From Microbispora siamensis (GTDB lineage Bacteria; Actinomycetota; Actinomycetes; Streptosporangiales; Streptosporangiaceae), in contig NZ_BOOF01000028.1 of the NCBI RefSeq assembly GCF_016863095.1, positions 1-64,000 of the forward strand: a stretch of 64,000 nt of DNA, given 5' to 3'. A program made the translations under genes and the position numbers. Shown piece by piece: positions 57,401 to 64,000 of the stretch (positions are counted from its first letter, which is position 1; each line of letters begins with the position of its first letter). The notes beneath the pieces were generated by a model. It was not told where the DNA came from. It made no database searches and saw only the letters and a program-made list of their open reading frames with translations.

Positions 57401-58785
57401 ACGCGTGGCTGTACGGCCCGGAGGCGAGCCCGGGCAACTCGCCGGGCGCGGGCGGCCCGCGGCACATCTACGACGAGGCCAACGTCCTGCTCGGCACGAC
57501 CGTCCCGAAGGGCAGCAAGATCCGGCTGCAGAAGGATGCCGCCAACACCTCCACGTACGCGATCGACTTCGTGAACCTGGAGCAGGCGTCGGTGATCCCC
57601 AACCCCGACCCCGCGACGTACGCCGTGCCGACCGGGTTCACCCACCAGGACGTGCAGAACGCGCTCGACAAGGTGCGGATGGACACCACCGGCAAGCTCG
57701 TGGGCGTCTACCTGCCGCCGGGCGACTACCAGACGTCGGGCAAGTTCCAGGTGTACGGCAAGGCGGTCAAGGTGGTCGGCGCCGGGCCGTGGTTCACCCG
57801 GTTCTACGCGCCCTCGACGCAGGAGAACACCGACATCGGCTTCCGGGCGGAGTCGTCGGCCAACGGCTCGACGTTCTCCGGGTTCGCCTACTTCGGCAAC
57901 TACACCAGCCGCATCGACGGGCCGGGCAAGGTGTTCGACTGGCAGAACGTCGCCAACATGACGATCGACAACATCTGGGTCGAGCACCAGGTCTGCATGT
58001 ACTGGGGCGCGAACACCGACAACATCACGATCAAGAACTCGCGGATCCGTGACACCTTCGCCGACGGCGTCAACATGACCAACGGCAGCACGGACAACCT
58101 GGTCTCGAACAACGAGGCGAGGACGACCGGCGACGACAGCTTCGCGCTGTTCTCGGCCATCGACGCGGGAGGCGCCGACGAGAAGAACAACGTCTACGAG
58201 AACCTGACCGCGATCCTGCCGTGGCGCGCGGCCGGCATCGCGGTGTACGGCGGGTACGCGAACACCTTCAGGAACATCTACATCGCGGACACGCTGACCT
58301 ACTCCGGCATCACGATCAGCTCGCTCGACTTCGGCTACCCGATGAACGGCTTCGGCGCGAGCCCGCCCACGGTGTTCGACAACATCTCGATCGTCCGTGC
58401 GGGCGGCCACTTCTGGGGCCAGCAGACCTTCCCGGCGATCTGGCTGTTCTCCGCCTCGAAGGTGTTCCAGGGCATCCGGATCAGCAACGTCGACATCGTC
58501 GACCCGACGTACTCGGGGATCATGTTCCAGACCCAGTACCTCGGCGGCCAGCCGGTCAACCCGATCAAGGACACCGTCCTCACCAACATCTCGATCTCCG
58601 GGGCGCACAAGAGCGGCGACGCGTTCGACGCGAAGTCGGGCTTCGCCCTCTGGGCGAACGAGCTGCCGGAGCCCGACCAGGGACCGGCGGTCGGGTCGGT
58701 GACCTTCAACAACCTGAAGCTCAGCGACAACTACCAGGACATCAAGAACACGACGTCCACCTTCACGATCAACATCAACCCCTGA
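54490..58785 (+). CDS. secreted multidomain GH87-like beta-helix glycosidase
   Basis: The protein has 1431 residues. Order: signal peptide (1-34); discoidin/F5-8C-type domains 1 and 2 (~35-175 and ~180-315, with matching GNQGTYWESSNNAFPQW and GNQATYWESANNAFPQW); two FN3 domains (~315-405 and ~407-497, PTAPSNLAYTE); a third discoidin-like domain (~500-640); two CARDB Ig-like domains (~643-870); a CBM35/CBM6-like domain (~875-1035, YEAEDGVTGGGATVV); a right-handed beta-helix (~1037-1431). The helix has DGVNMTNGSTDNLVSNNEAR and TTGDDSFALFSAID, the pattern of GH87 alpha-1,3-glucanases and mycodextranases. It probably degrades fungal or bacterial alpha-glucan. ATG 54490 has AGAGGAA upstream and starts a proper signal peptide. 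Confidence 0.85.
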   Translation: MSKTHVPLLRLIAVVAAACLLAVAAPLSPASAAGGPNLAAGRTVTASSSNSPYVAGNLNDGNQGTYWESSNNAFPQWAQVDLGGATSIDQVVLKLPASWEARTQTLSVQGSTDGSSFNTIVSSAGRSFSPGSGNAVTIGFTATTTRYVRINITANTGWPAAQLSEIEVYGAATASGNLALGKTMKESAHADVYGAGNANDGNQATYWESANNAFPQWLQVDLGASTAVDKVVLKLPPTWEARTQTLAVQGGADGTNFSTLAASAGRTFDPASGNTVTISFSTANVRYVRINVTANTAWPAAQISEFEVYGPAPTGDTQPPTAPSNLAYTEPGAGQIRLTWSASTDNVGVAGYDVYANGVLRTSVAGNVLTYTDTQPADATVSYYVRAKDAAGNESANSNTVTRKGATGDTQAPTAPGNLAYTETTPGQVKLTWTASTDNVGVTGYDVYANNALRGSVAGNVTTYTDTQPTSATVSYYVRAKDAAGNESINSNTVTRNGTGGGSNMAVGKPITASSSTFTYVATNANDNDVTTYWEGAGGSYPQTLTVQLGANAVVSSVVLKLNPDAAWSTRTQTIQVLGREQSASGFTNLTGAATYTFNPATGNTVTIPVSGTVADVQLKFTANSGAPAGQVAEFQVIGSPAPNPDLTITSLSASPASPVETDAVTLSATVRNAGSLGSGATNVNFYLGGTKVGTASVGALAAGASATVTANIGQRDAGSYPLSAKVDESNAVIEQNETNNAFTAPTPLVVKPVDSSDLVASPVSWSPGNPAGGSTVTFTVAIKNQGTVASAGGAHGITLTIANDSGTVVKTLTGSYSGAIAAGATTAPVTLGTWTAANGRYTVKTVLAADANELPVKQANNTSTLPFFVGRGANMPYDMYEAEDGVTGGGATVVGPNRTIGDLAGEASGRKAVRLTTTGSYVEWTTRADTNTLVTRFSIPDAAGGGGTDATLNVYVDGTFLKAINLTSKYAWLYGPEASPGNSPGAGGPRHIYDEANVLLGTTVPKGSKIRLQKDAANTSTYAIDFVNLEQASVIPNPDPATYAVPTGFTHQDVQNALDKVRMDTTGKLVGVYLPPGDYQTSGKFQVYGKAVKVVGAGPWFTRFYAPSTQENTDIGFRAESSANGSTFSGFAYFGNYTSRIDGPGKVFDWQNVANMTIDNIWVEHQVCMYWGANTDNITIKNSRIRDTFADGVNMTNGSTDNLVSNNEARTTGDDSFALFSAIDAGGADEKNNVYENLTAILPWRAAGIAVYGGYANTFRNIYIADTLTYSGITISSLDFGYPMNGFGASPPTVFDNISIVRAGGHFWGQQTFPAIWLFSASKVFQGIRISNVDIVDPTYSGIMFQTQYLGGQPVNPIKDTVLTNISISGAHKSGDAFDAKSGFALWANELPEPDQGPAVGSVTFNNLKLSDNYQDIKNTTSTFTININP

Positions 58786-58795
58786 TGACGTGACG

Positions 58796-58832
58796 GCGCC
58801 GCCGGAGGGACGTCCCTCCGGCGGCGCTTTTT
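58796..58832 (+). terminator. intrinsic terminator
   Basis: A 32-bp perfect palindrome (arms GCGCCGCCGGAGGGAC and GTCCCTCCGGCGGCGC, no loop bases) followed by TTTTT lies eleven bases after the GH87-like stop. It also shields the convergent GH12 gene. Confidence 0.9.
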
Positions 58833-58840
58833 CATGCTGT

Positions 58841-59968
58841 TCAGGACGAGCAGCGGGTGCCGTTCAGCGTGAAGCCGGTCGGGTTGCCGTTCGAGCCGCT
58901 CCAGGTGCCCTGGAAGCCGAACGAGACGTTGCCGCCCGCCGGGATCGAGCCGTTGTAGGACAGGTTCTTCGCGGTCACCGACGACCCGCTCTGGGTGACG
59001 TCGGCGCTCCAGTAGCCGGTGATCTTCTGGCCGTTCGGGAAGGAGAAGCCGACGGTCCAGCCGTTCACCGGGCTGGAGGAGGTGTTGGTGACGGTGACGT
59101 TGCCGGTGAAGCCACCCTGCCACTCGTTCTTGCTGTAGCTCACCCGGCAGGCGCCGCCGCCGTTGCCGGGGGTCGGGCTGGCGGTGGGCGTCGGCGACGG
59201 GCTCTGGACCACACCGCCGATGCTGTAGGAGAAGTTGTTCACCGCGAGGCCGGTGCCGCCCACCCAGGGCTCGAATCCCGCCTGGACGCTGGTGAGGTAC
59301 CACGACCGCTGGGCGTAGCCGCGGTTCACCGCATCGTCGTAGAACGAGCGGACGGCGAAGCTGATCGAGTTCGTCGGCGAGGTGCGGACGTAGGAGATGA
59401 CGTTCCAGCCGATGTTGCCCTCCCAGACGTCCCAGGTGCCGCCGGCGATGTTCGCCGTGCCCACTCGGGAGCCCACGGGCTGCACCGAGCCGGTGTGGTT
59501 GAGCCACACCATGATCTCCGCGCCCGTGTTCTGGCCGTCCTTGCGAGGCGTCGGGTCGAACCAGATGTCGTACGCCGCGTCGTAGACGCCCGAGCCGGGG
59601 TAGCTCATGCTGACGCTGGTCTGGACCGTGTTGAACTGGCTGTCGCTCGCCTGGAGGGGCAGGCCGCTGCCGGTGGAGCAGTTGGCGTAGTGGCAGCCGG
59701 CGTAGATGGCCGGATACGCCGCCGGGGTGCCGCCCGTGTTGTTGTGCCCCGCCTGCGTCACCGTGAAGCCGGTGTTCGTGACGTTGATGCACTGCGGGGC
59801 GCTGCTCCCCCACACGTTGTTCATGACGACGTACTTGCCGCCCTGGATCGTGGTCGATCCGTACTTCTCGCAGATCGTCGTGTCCGCGTGCGCCGCCTGA
59901 CCGACGACGAGCGACGCGGCGATCGAGCCGAGCATGGCGAGGCCCGCCGTGATCATTCGCATCTTCAT
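58841..59968 (-). CDS. secreted GH12 endoglucanase with CBM2
   Basis: The protein has 375 residues. A signal peptide (~1-28, core [18 protein letters not shown]) is followed by a GH12 beta-jelly-roll (~29-255) starting [20 protein letters not shown]. The nucleophile Glu is in [12 protein letters not shown] and the acid/base Glu in [29 protein letters not shown] linker and a C-terminal CBM2 ([25 protein letters not shown]) follow. GH12 enzymes cut beta-1,4-glucan or xyloglucan. ATG 59968 has a weak ribosome binding site. A GTGAAACTTTCAC palindrome lies ~100 bp upstream. Confidence 0.93.
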   Translation of the reverse strand: MKMRMITAGLAMLGSIAASLVVGQAAHADTTICEKYGSTTIQGGKYVVMNNVWGSSAPQCINVTNTGFTVTQAGHNNTGGTPAAYPAIYAGCHYANCSTGSGLPLQASDSQFNTVQTSVSMSYPGSGVYDAAYDIWFDPTPRKDGQNTGAEIMVWLNHTGSVQPVGSRVGTANIAGGTWDVWEGNIGWNVISYVRTSPTNSISFAVRSFYDDAVNRGYAQRSWYLTSVQAGFEPWVGGTGLAVNNFSYSIGGVVQSPSPTPTASPTPGNGGGACRVSYSKNEWQGGFTGNVTVTNTSSSPVNGWTVGFSFPNGQKITGYWSADVTQSGSSVTAKNLSYNGSIPAGGNVSFGFQGTWSGSNGNPTGFTLNGTRCSS

Positions 59969-60066
59969 GTCCCGGACGATAGACATCGGGGCAAGGCGGG
60001 CGACATGGGCCGATTTGATCGACAACTTGGACGAAACCCCGACCAGCGACAACGCCCTTACGGAAA

Positions 60067-60079
60067 GTGAAACTTTCAC
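60067..60079. promoter_or_regulatory. XlnR-like operator GTGAAACTTTCAC
   Basis: A perfect 13-bp palindrome around a central base, containing GAAA-C-TTTC. It lies 99-111 bp before the GH12 start codon. With the sites at 28259 and 52133/52275 it marks the secreted (hemi)cellulase genes of the window as a possible regulon. Confidence 0.55.
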
Positions 60080-60158
60080 TTACACGTCCTGTCCGGCCGC
60101 CGGCCACCGGCGTGCGCGACCACTCGCCGGGGAGTATGGCCAGGAGGAGGTGAGGGCG

Positions 60159-60521
60159 ATGTCCGTCACGGTCCGCCGCGTGTACGAGGACCCCGCGCCC
60201 GGGGACGGGACGCGGGTGCTGGTCGACCGGGTGTGGCCGCGCGGCCTCACCAAGGAGGCCGCTCACCTGGACGAATGGGTCAAGGACGTGGCGCCGTCCA
60301 GTGCCCTGCGCTCCTGGTATGGCCACGTCCCCGAGAGGTTCGGCGAGTTCCGCAGCCGCTACCTCGCGGAGCTGGACGATCCCGAGCGGCACGCCGCCCT
60401 CGACCGGCTGCGCCGGCTCATGGAGAGCGGACCGCTGACCCTGCTCACCGCGACCAGGGACGTCGAGCACAGCCAGGCCGCCGTCCTCGCCGAGGTTCTG
60501 TCCGGCCGCTCGTTGCAGTGA
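60159..60521 (+). CDS. DUF488 family protein
   Basis: The 120-residue protein has the family signatures VRRVYEDP, GTRVLVDRVWPRGLTKE, LDEWVKDVAPSSALRSWYGH and LTLLTATRDVEHSQAAVLAE. DUF488 proteins are small alpha/beta proteins of unknown enzymology, often beside haem, globin or stress genes. AGGAGGAGG lies upstream; ATG 60159 and GTG 60150 are both possible. It is transcribed away from the GH12 gene and converges on the envelope operon. Confidence 0.9.
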   Translation: MSVTVRRVYEDPAPGDGTRVLVDRVWPRGLTKEAAHLDEWVKDVAPSSALRSWYGHVPERFGEFRSRYLAELDDPERHAALDRLRRLMESGPLTLLTATRDVEHSQAAVLAEVLSGRSLQ

Positions 60522-60637
60522 TCCACCTCGTGACCTGTAGCACCAAGAACGACGATCTGTGACGACCGCCGAGGACGGCACACGGTGTGCCGCCCCCCGC
60601 CGCCGACTCGCTGTGCCGGCGGCTCGGTGTTCCGGCT

Positions 60638-61216
60638 TCAGTGGACCGCGCGGGTCCTGCGGCCGCCGCCGGTGAGGTTGAGCCGGACCATCGCCGGGAG
60701 GCGGCGCAGGCCGAGTGTGGTGCGCAGGTCCGGGACGGCCTCGTCGTGCAACCGCGTGACCAGCGCCCCGAGGTCGGCCGGTTCCACGGCGGAGACGCCG
60801 AGGTCGAGGTGCGGGTCGTCGGACGAGCCGCGCAGCACGGCGTGCGCCCGGCGCACCTCCGGATAGGCGCTGACCTGCTCGGCCAGGGCCTCGCTCGCGG
60901 GATGCGCGTCGATCTCGGTGACCCCGGACGTGTCCGACTCCAGGCGCAGCCGCCGCGGCCGGTCAACCCGCAGCAGCGCCAGCAGCCAGGCCAGTCCGAC
61001 GAGCCCGATCACGAATGCGATGGCGGCCACGACCGGCCAGAACCAGGGCGCCGTCGCCGCCAGGTTCCTGGCCCCGGCGTCCACCACCGGCTCTCGCACC
61101 GCGGCGTCGCCGAAGGCGCCCAGCGCCCGCGCGAGCGCGAGGCCGCCCGCGGCCAGCAGGACCAGGCCGAACAACGCCAGGCCCGCTCGGTTGCCCTTGC
61201 CCGATCTCGTCTTCAC
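60638..61216 (-). CDS. AmaP-like membrane-anchor protein
   Basis: The 192-residue protein has two N-terminal transmembrane helices (LALFGLVLLAAGGLALARAL and WFWPVVAAIAFVIGLVGLAW). A cytoplasmic Asp23-like alpha/beta domain follows (RLRLESDTSGVTEIDAHPAS, HLDLGVSAVEPADLGAL). This is the build of the alkaline-shock membrane anchor AmaP, which ties Asp23 to the membrane. GTG 61216 has GGAGG upstream. It is the last gene of a six-gene operon read from 63259. Confidence 0.8.
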   Translation of the reverse strand: MKTRSGKGNRAGLALFGLVLLAAGGLALARALGAFGDAAVREPVVDAGARNLAATAPWFWPVVAAIAFVIGLVGLAWLLALLRVDRPRRLRLESDTSGVTEIDAHPASEALAEQVSAYPEVRRAHAVLRGSSDDPHLDLGVSAVEPADLGALVTRLHDEAVPDLRTTLGLRRLPAMVRLNLTGGGRRTRAVH

Positions 61217-61233
61217 GGTCCTGCCTCCTTCGC

Positions 61234-61842
61234 CTAGGACGGGCCGTGGACGCGCAGGTCCAGCGAGACGCGGTGGGCCGGGGCGAGCCGGGCCAGTTCG
61301 TCCTCGACGGCCGCACGCACGCGCTCTCCGAGCGCCGTCGTGTCGCGCAGGTCCGTCCGGACCGACACGTCCGCGTGCCAGCCGCGCATCCGCGCCCCGG
61401 CCGAGCGCACGCCGTCCACCTGGTTCGCCCTGGCGCTCAGCGCCCGCGCCAGCGCGCGGCGCGGCAGGCCGACCACCAGGTCGGGATCTCCCGTGCGCAG
61501 CGGGATCATCCGCCCCCGGCCGGGGACCACCGCGATCAGTATCAGCACCAGGCCGATCAGGGCCAGCGCGGAGGCCACCGCGAGGGCCCGGCCGTCGTCC
61601 CAGCGCGTGGTGCTCGCCCAGCGGGCCCACTGGTCGTACGGCACGAGCCTGACGGGGAGCCCCACCAGCGCGGAGACCACGTGGACGGCGGTGAGGCCGC
61701 CGATCGCCAGCAGCGCCAGCGCGGCGACCGCGGCGGGCAGCCCCCGGCTGGGCCGGAAGGCCTGGGAGGCTCCCCCGCCCCCGAACCCCCGCATCGGGAC
61801 GAAGCGCGGCACCTTCTCAGACGGGCCTCGGCCTTCGGTCAT
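61234..61842 (-). CDS. DUF6286-like Asp23-associated membrane protein
   Basis: The 202-residue protein has two membrane helices (AVAALALLAIGGLTAVHVVS near 35-58 and ALAVASALALIGLVLILIAV near 88-108) and a C-terminal Asp23-like alkaline-shock fold (WHADVSVRTDLRDTTALGER, ALARALSARANQVDG). I recall such proteins as DUF6286 in actinomycete asp23 operons. ATG 61842 has GGAGGG upstream; GTG 61848 is an alternative. It sits between the third Asp23-like and the AmaP-like genes. Confidence 0.8.
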   Translation of the reverse strand: MTEGRGPSEKVPRFVPMRGFGGGGASQAFRPSRGLPAAVAALALLAIGGLTAVHVVSALVGLPVRLVPYDQWARWASTTRWDDGRALAVASALALIGLVLILIAVVPGRGRMIPLRTGDPDLVVGLPRRALARALSARANQVDGVRSAGARMRGWHADVSVRTDLRDTTALGERVRAAVEDELARLAPAHRVSLDLRVHGPS

Positions 61843-61864
61843 CGCCACCCCTCCGCTCGGGCCT

Positions 61865-62179
61865 TCACACGGGCCTGCGCCCGGTCTTCCGCTCGGGCAC
61901 GAGCTCCACGACCTCGATGTCCACGTTCTCCACGGAGATGCCGGTCAGCTCGCGCAGCCGCCGCCGGACGTGCTCGCGGATCTTCGCGGCCAGCCGCGGC
62001 ACCGGCGCCGGATAACGCACGGCCAGATCGCAGTGGACCGCAGCGACCGCCCCGCACACCGACGCCGACACGTGGGGCAGGCCGGTCACGTGCTCGTCCT
62101 CGCTCGCCAGTTTCTCGGCGATCCTCGTGAAGGCGCGGTCGGAGATCGTCGTCGTCCCGTGCGCCGCGGGCTCGCTCAT
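61865..62179 (-). CDS. Asp23/Gls24 family envelope-stress protein 3
   Basis: The 104-residue protein has the Asp23 core: ISDRAFTRIAEKLASED, VCGAVAAVHCDLAVRYPAPV and REHVRRRLRELTGISVENVD with IEVVEL. Its ATG overlaps the stop of the preceding small membrane gene (ATGA). It likely assembles at the membrane with the other Asp23 copies and the AmaP-like anchor. The three Asp23-like proteins differ enough to be distinct subunits. Confidence 0.85.
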   Translation of the reverse strand: MSEPAAHGTTTISDRAFTRIAEKLASEDEHVTGLPHVSASVCGAVAAVHCDLAVRYPAPVPRLAAKIREHVRRRLRELTGISVENVDIEVVELVPERKTGRRPV

Positions 62180-62367
62180 TGCCGTCTCGGGTGCATCTGC
62201 GGCATGTGTACGCCGCCTTCGAGCACCAGGCCGACGAGGAACCCGGCGATGCCGAGGACCAGGACGATGATGAACGCGCTGAGGCCGCCGAAGGCCCCGA
62301 CCACCCCCAGCACCGTGCCGAACAGCAGCCCCGCGAGGCCCCAGAGCGGATAGCCTTCCATGATCAT
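62176..62367 (-). CDS. small DUF2273-like membrane protein
   Basis: The 63-residue protein has two close transmembrane helices (LWGLAGLLFGTVLGVVGAFG and LSAFIIVLVLGIAGFLVGLV) and a short His/Pro-rich tail (HMPQMHPRRQ). DUF2273-like proteins sit in asp23 operons as membrane partners. ATG 62367 overlaps the upstream stop (ATGA); ATG 62361 is an alternative two residues in. Confidence 0.75.
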   Translation of the reverse strand: MIMEGYPLWGLAGLLFGTVLGVVGAFGGLSAFIIVLVLGIAGFLVGLVLEGGVHMPQMHPRRQ

Positions 62368-62786
62368 TCCTTCCTTCCGCCGTCGTCTCTGACCACGTCG
62401 GCGATCGTCACGTCCACCCTGCGGCCGGCCGCCAGGTCGCCGATCGCGTCGCGGACCAGGTCGGCGACCTCCGGCAGCGGCCTGCCGTACCGGGCGACGA
62501 TGTCGACCTCGATCGCGTCGTCCCGTACGGCGACGCCGGGGACGAGGCCGCCGGGCAGGTACGTCGCCACCACGCCGAACGGTCCCCGGGACAGGTCGGC
62601 GACGTCGGGACACGAGAGCACGCGGTCGGCGATCCGGCGGGCGGAGACCTGGTGTTCCTCTTCCGCTTCGGTGTGGCCGTCCCGCTCCGGCGGCGGGGCT
62701 TCCGGGGAGCCGCGCCCGGCGGGCTCGGGCACCGGGACCCGTTGGCGGCCGTGTTCCGCCCCCGCGCTCTCCGGAACGGCGCTCAT
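62364..62786 (-). CDS. Asp23/Gls24-related protein 2
   Basis: The protein has 140 residues with a proline- and glutamate-rich N-terminus (~1-50). An Asp23-like fold follows (VSARRIADRVLSCPDVADLS, GVAVRDDAIEVDIVARYGRP, LVRDAIGDLAAGRRVDVTIA with DVV). It differs from copies 1 and 3 in its extended N-terminus. Its ATG overlaps the stop of copy 1 (ATGA). Confidence 0.8.
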   Translation of the reverse strand: MSAVPESAGAEHGRQRVPVPEPAGRGSPEAPPPERDGHTEAEEEHQVSARRIADRVLSCPDVADLSRGPFGVVATYLPGGLVPGVAVRDDAIEVDIVARYGRPLPEVADLVRDAIGDLAAGRRVDVTIADVVRDDGGRKE

Positions 62787-63259
62787 TGGACCCGCGGCTC
62801 CCCGTCCGCGGGCGCCTGCTGCTCCTGCTGCCTCGGCAGGTGGACGTCGTCGACCGCGATGTTGACCTCGGTGACCTCCAGCCCGCACATGCGCTCCACC
62901 GCCCGGATCACGTGGCTCCGCACCGCCTGCGCGAGGTCGGGGATCGCGACGCCGTACTCGACGATGAGGTGGATGTCCACGGCGGCCTGCCGCTCGCCGA
63001 CCTCCACGGACATGCCGCGGGTGACGCCGTCCTCCCCGCCGAGCGCGCCCCTGATCGCGCCGAACGCGCGGGCCGTGCCGGTGCCGAAGTCGTGGACTCC
63101 GTCGATCTCGCGGGCCGCCATTCCGGCGATCTTGGCGACCACCTCGTCGGCGATCGTGGTGCGGCCTCGCTCCGTCACCAGGCTGGAGCCACCCTGCGTC
63201 CCGAGGGACCGTCCGGGTGCGTGCTCGACGGTCGCGGTCGACGTTCTGGTCTCGGTCAT
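62783..63259 (-). CDS. Asp23/Gls24 family envelope-stress protein 1
   Basis: The 158-residue protein has the best-conserved Asp23 core: GRTTIADEVVAKIAGMAARE, IDGVHDFG, VEVGERQAAVDIHLIVEYGV, AIPDLAQAVRSHVIRAVERM and CGLEVTEVNIAVDDVHLP. It is the first gene of the operon. A GATT-N14-GGGTAT promoter lies 59 bases upstream. Asp23 proteins respond to cell-envelope and pH stress; their precise chemistry is unresolved. Confidence 0.9.
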   Translation of the reverse strand: MTETRTSTATVEHAPGRSLGTQGGSSLVTERGRTTIADEVVAKIAGMAAREIDGVHDFGTGTARAFGAIRGALGGEDGVTRGMSVEVGERQAAVDIHLIVEYGVAIPDLAQAVRSHVIRAVERMCGLEVTEVNIAVDDVHLPRQQEQQAPADGEPRVQ

Positions 63260-63317
63260 GTGACTCTCCGGCTTCACGTGCGCGGTAGGTACCGCTTACC
63301 GCCGATACAGGCCCGTG

Positions 63318-63341
63318 ATACCCGGTTTGCACACAGTAATC
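63318..63341 (-). promoter_or_regulatory. sigma-B-like promoter of the asp23 operon
   Basis: On the minus strand GATT (63341-63338), 14 bases and GGGTAT (63323-63318) fit the GNNT-N14-16-GGGTAY pattern of actinomycete general-stress sigma factors of the SigB group. The -10 box lies 59 bases before the Asp23-1 start. Confidence 0.6.
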
Positions 63342-63477
63342 ATCCGAGGTGGGGCGAGGTTGGGTCATCGGAACCCCTCCAAAACGCCAAGACCGGCGAG
63401 CCCGGGGAGGGCCAGAACGGATGGCCCTAAGGGGGAGATCAAGTCCGACCAAAACTGCCCGGTATGTACGGGATCGA

Positions 63478-63502
63478 GTTTTTCTGTTCCTGTCTAGGGC
63501 AT
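63478..63502 (+). promoter_or_regulatory. sigma-B-like promoter facing the last gene
   Basis: GTTT (63478-63481), 15 bases and GGGCAT (63497-63502) are one base different from the GNNT-N15-GGGTAT pattern. It lies 91 bp before the ATG at 63594. The two divergent stress promoters share a 330-bp region, suggesting joint control of the asp23 operon and the gene at the right edge. Confidence 0.5.
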
Positions 63503-63593
63503 TCATACCGTTCAGTCGGATCGCAGCGCCGCACGGCGAGACGGACGGATGTGCGGAGAGGCGCTTCGGGGGCGGCCAGTAGGAGGCGCGATC

Positions 63594-64000
63594 ATGAAAG
63601 ACGGACTGAAGGTGGCCCTGGCTGTCATCGCGGGCTACTACCTCGGCCGGCACCACAAGCTGCGCCTGGCGCTGGTGCTCGCGCTGGCCATCCTCGCCGC
63701 CCGCCTCAAGGGCGAGGGAACCGCGGGCGCCCTCCTCGAACAGGTCCCCAAGATCCTCGGCGGCAACGTCCCCGACCTGGGCAAGCTCACCGAACGCGTA
63801 CGCGGCGACCTGCTCGACATCGGCAAGGCGGCGGCCATGCGCGCCACCAGCCGCCAGATCGACAACCTGAGCGACAAGCTGCACGAACGCGCCGAGGCGC
63901 TCCGGCAGCCCAAGGGCCGGGGCCGGGCCGCGGAGGAGGAAGAAGAGGAAGAGGAGAAGGGGCGTCCGGAGGAAGGCCGCCGCCGGGTGCCCCGCCGCCG
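63594..64000 (+). CDS. basic/acidic coiled protein, incomplete at window edge
   Basis: At least 135 residues are visible and the frame is open at 64000. An N-terminal hydrophobic segment (VALAVIAGYYLGRHHKLRLA, then LVLALAILAARL) is followed by a coiled segment (DLLDIGKAAAMRATSRQIDN and LSDKLHERAEAL) and a tail of acidic (AAEEEEEEEE) and basic (GRRRVPRRR) stretches. AGGAGG lies eight bases before the ATG. Similar proteins are known to me beside actinomycete gas-vesicle genes, but this is uncertain. It diverges from the asp23 operon under a stress-type promoter. Confidence 0.65.
   Translation, partial: MKDGLKVALAVIAGYYLGRHHKLRLALVLALAILAARLKGEGTAGALLEQVPKILGGNVPDLGKLTERVRGDLLDIGKAAAMRATSRQIDNLSDKLHERAEALRQPKGRGRAAEEEEEEEEKGRPEEGRRRVPRR

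Noticed and set aside
54511-58608. 1365-codon open frame antisense to the GH87-like gene
   Set aside because: It is valine-, arginine- and glycine-rich without any domain, has no ribosome binding site and mirrors the codon bias of the real gene. The sense frame has a signal peptide and eight recognisable modules.

Overview
The window looks like chromosome from a high-GC, filamentous, plant-polymer-degrading actinomycete. GC is roughly 70 percent in most genes. Other signs are leaderless starts behind TANNNT boxes, ECF41-type sigma factor signatures, Asp23/AmaP envelope genes, a WXG100 protein and CBM2-tailed secreted hydrolases. A Streptosporangiaceae-like host is my inference; nothing in the window fixes the genus. 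I saw no rRNA, no complete tRNA and no CRISPR array.

Left edge (1-1018): the end of an integrated element. It holds two small membrane-protein genes of lower GC and a 45-bp copy of the 3' half of a tRNA-Lys gene, a classic attachment-site scar. An MFS pump gene on the other strand now ends inside that scar. The next 4 kb hold the pump's HTH regulator, a decayed Ig-like fragment, a divergent pair made of a LysR effector domain without its HTH and a DUF5997 protein, an IS3 transposase remnant and a 5'-truncated sensor kinase.

6-15.6 kb is mostly regulation and transport: a two-in-one histidine kinase coupled to a LuxR-type response regulator, a membrane-anchored S33-type hydrolase, an ECF41 sigma factor behind an NmrA-NmrA-DoxX operon, and an ABC exporter. 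Two promoters with identical -35 boxes and identical 16-bp spacing lie before the operon and before the sigma gene.

16-25 kb is a carbohydrate uptake region. A row of three broken genes (transporter tail, SDR, asparaginase) leads into an intact polysaccharide deacetylase. Then come a ROK regulator with a sugar ABC importer and a divergent Gfo/Idh/MocA oxidoreductase.

25-47 kb is mixed: an OhrR-like MarR regulator with a double palindromic operator, a CE15-CBM2 glucuronoyl esterase, a RICIN metalloprotease-like protein, two DUF72 paralogues 9 kb apart, a TatA, an MFS-carotenoid-oxygenase-SRPBCC-TetR operon, an XRE-ImmA protease with a coupled partner, a frameshifted GH36 alpha-galactosidase and a truncated haemoglobin.

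47-60 kb carries a WXG100 gene with a large two-part partner and a lipoprotein, whose GC drops sharply after the partner's N-terminal half. It then carries the secreted polysaccharide hydrolases: GH10 xylanase, a 1431-residue multidomain GH87-like beta-helix protein and GH12-CBM2. The GH10, GH12 and CE15 genes each have a GAAA-N-TTTC palindrome upstream, suggesting a common LacI-type, XlnR-like control of plant-cell-wall degradation.

The right edge (60.6-64 kb) is a six-gene Asp23/Gls24-AmaP-type envelope-stress operon linked by ATGA overlaps. Sigma-B-like promoters face both this operon and the last, incomplete gene.
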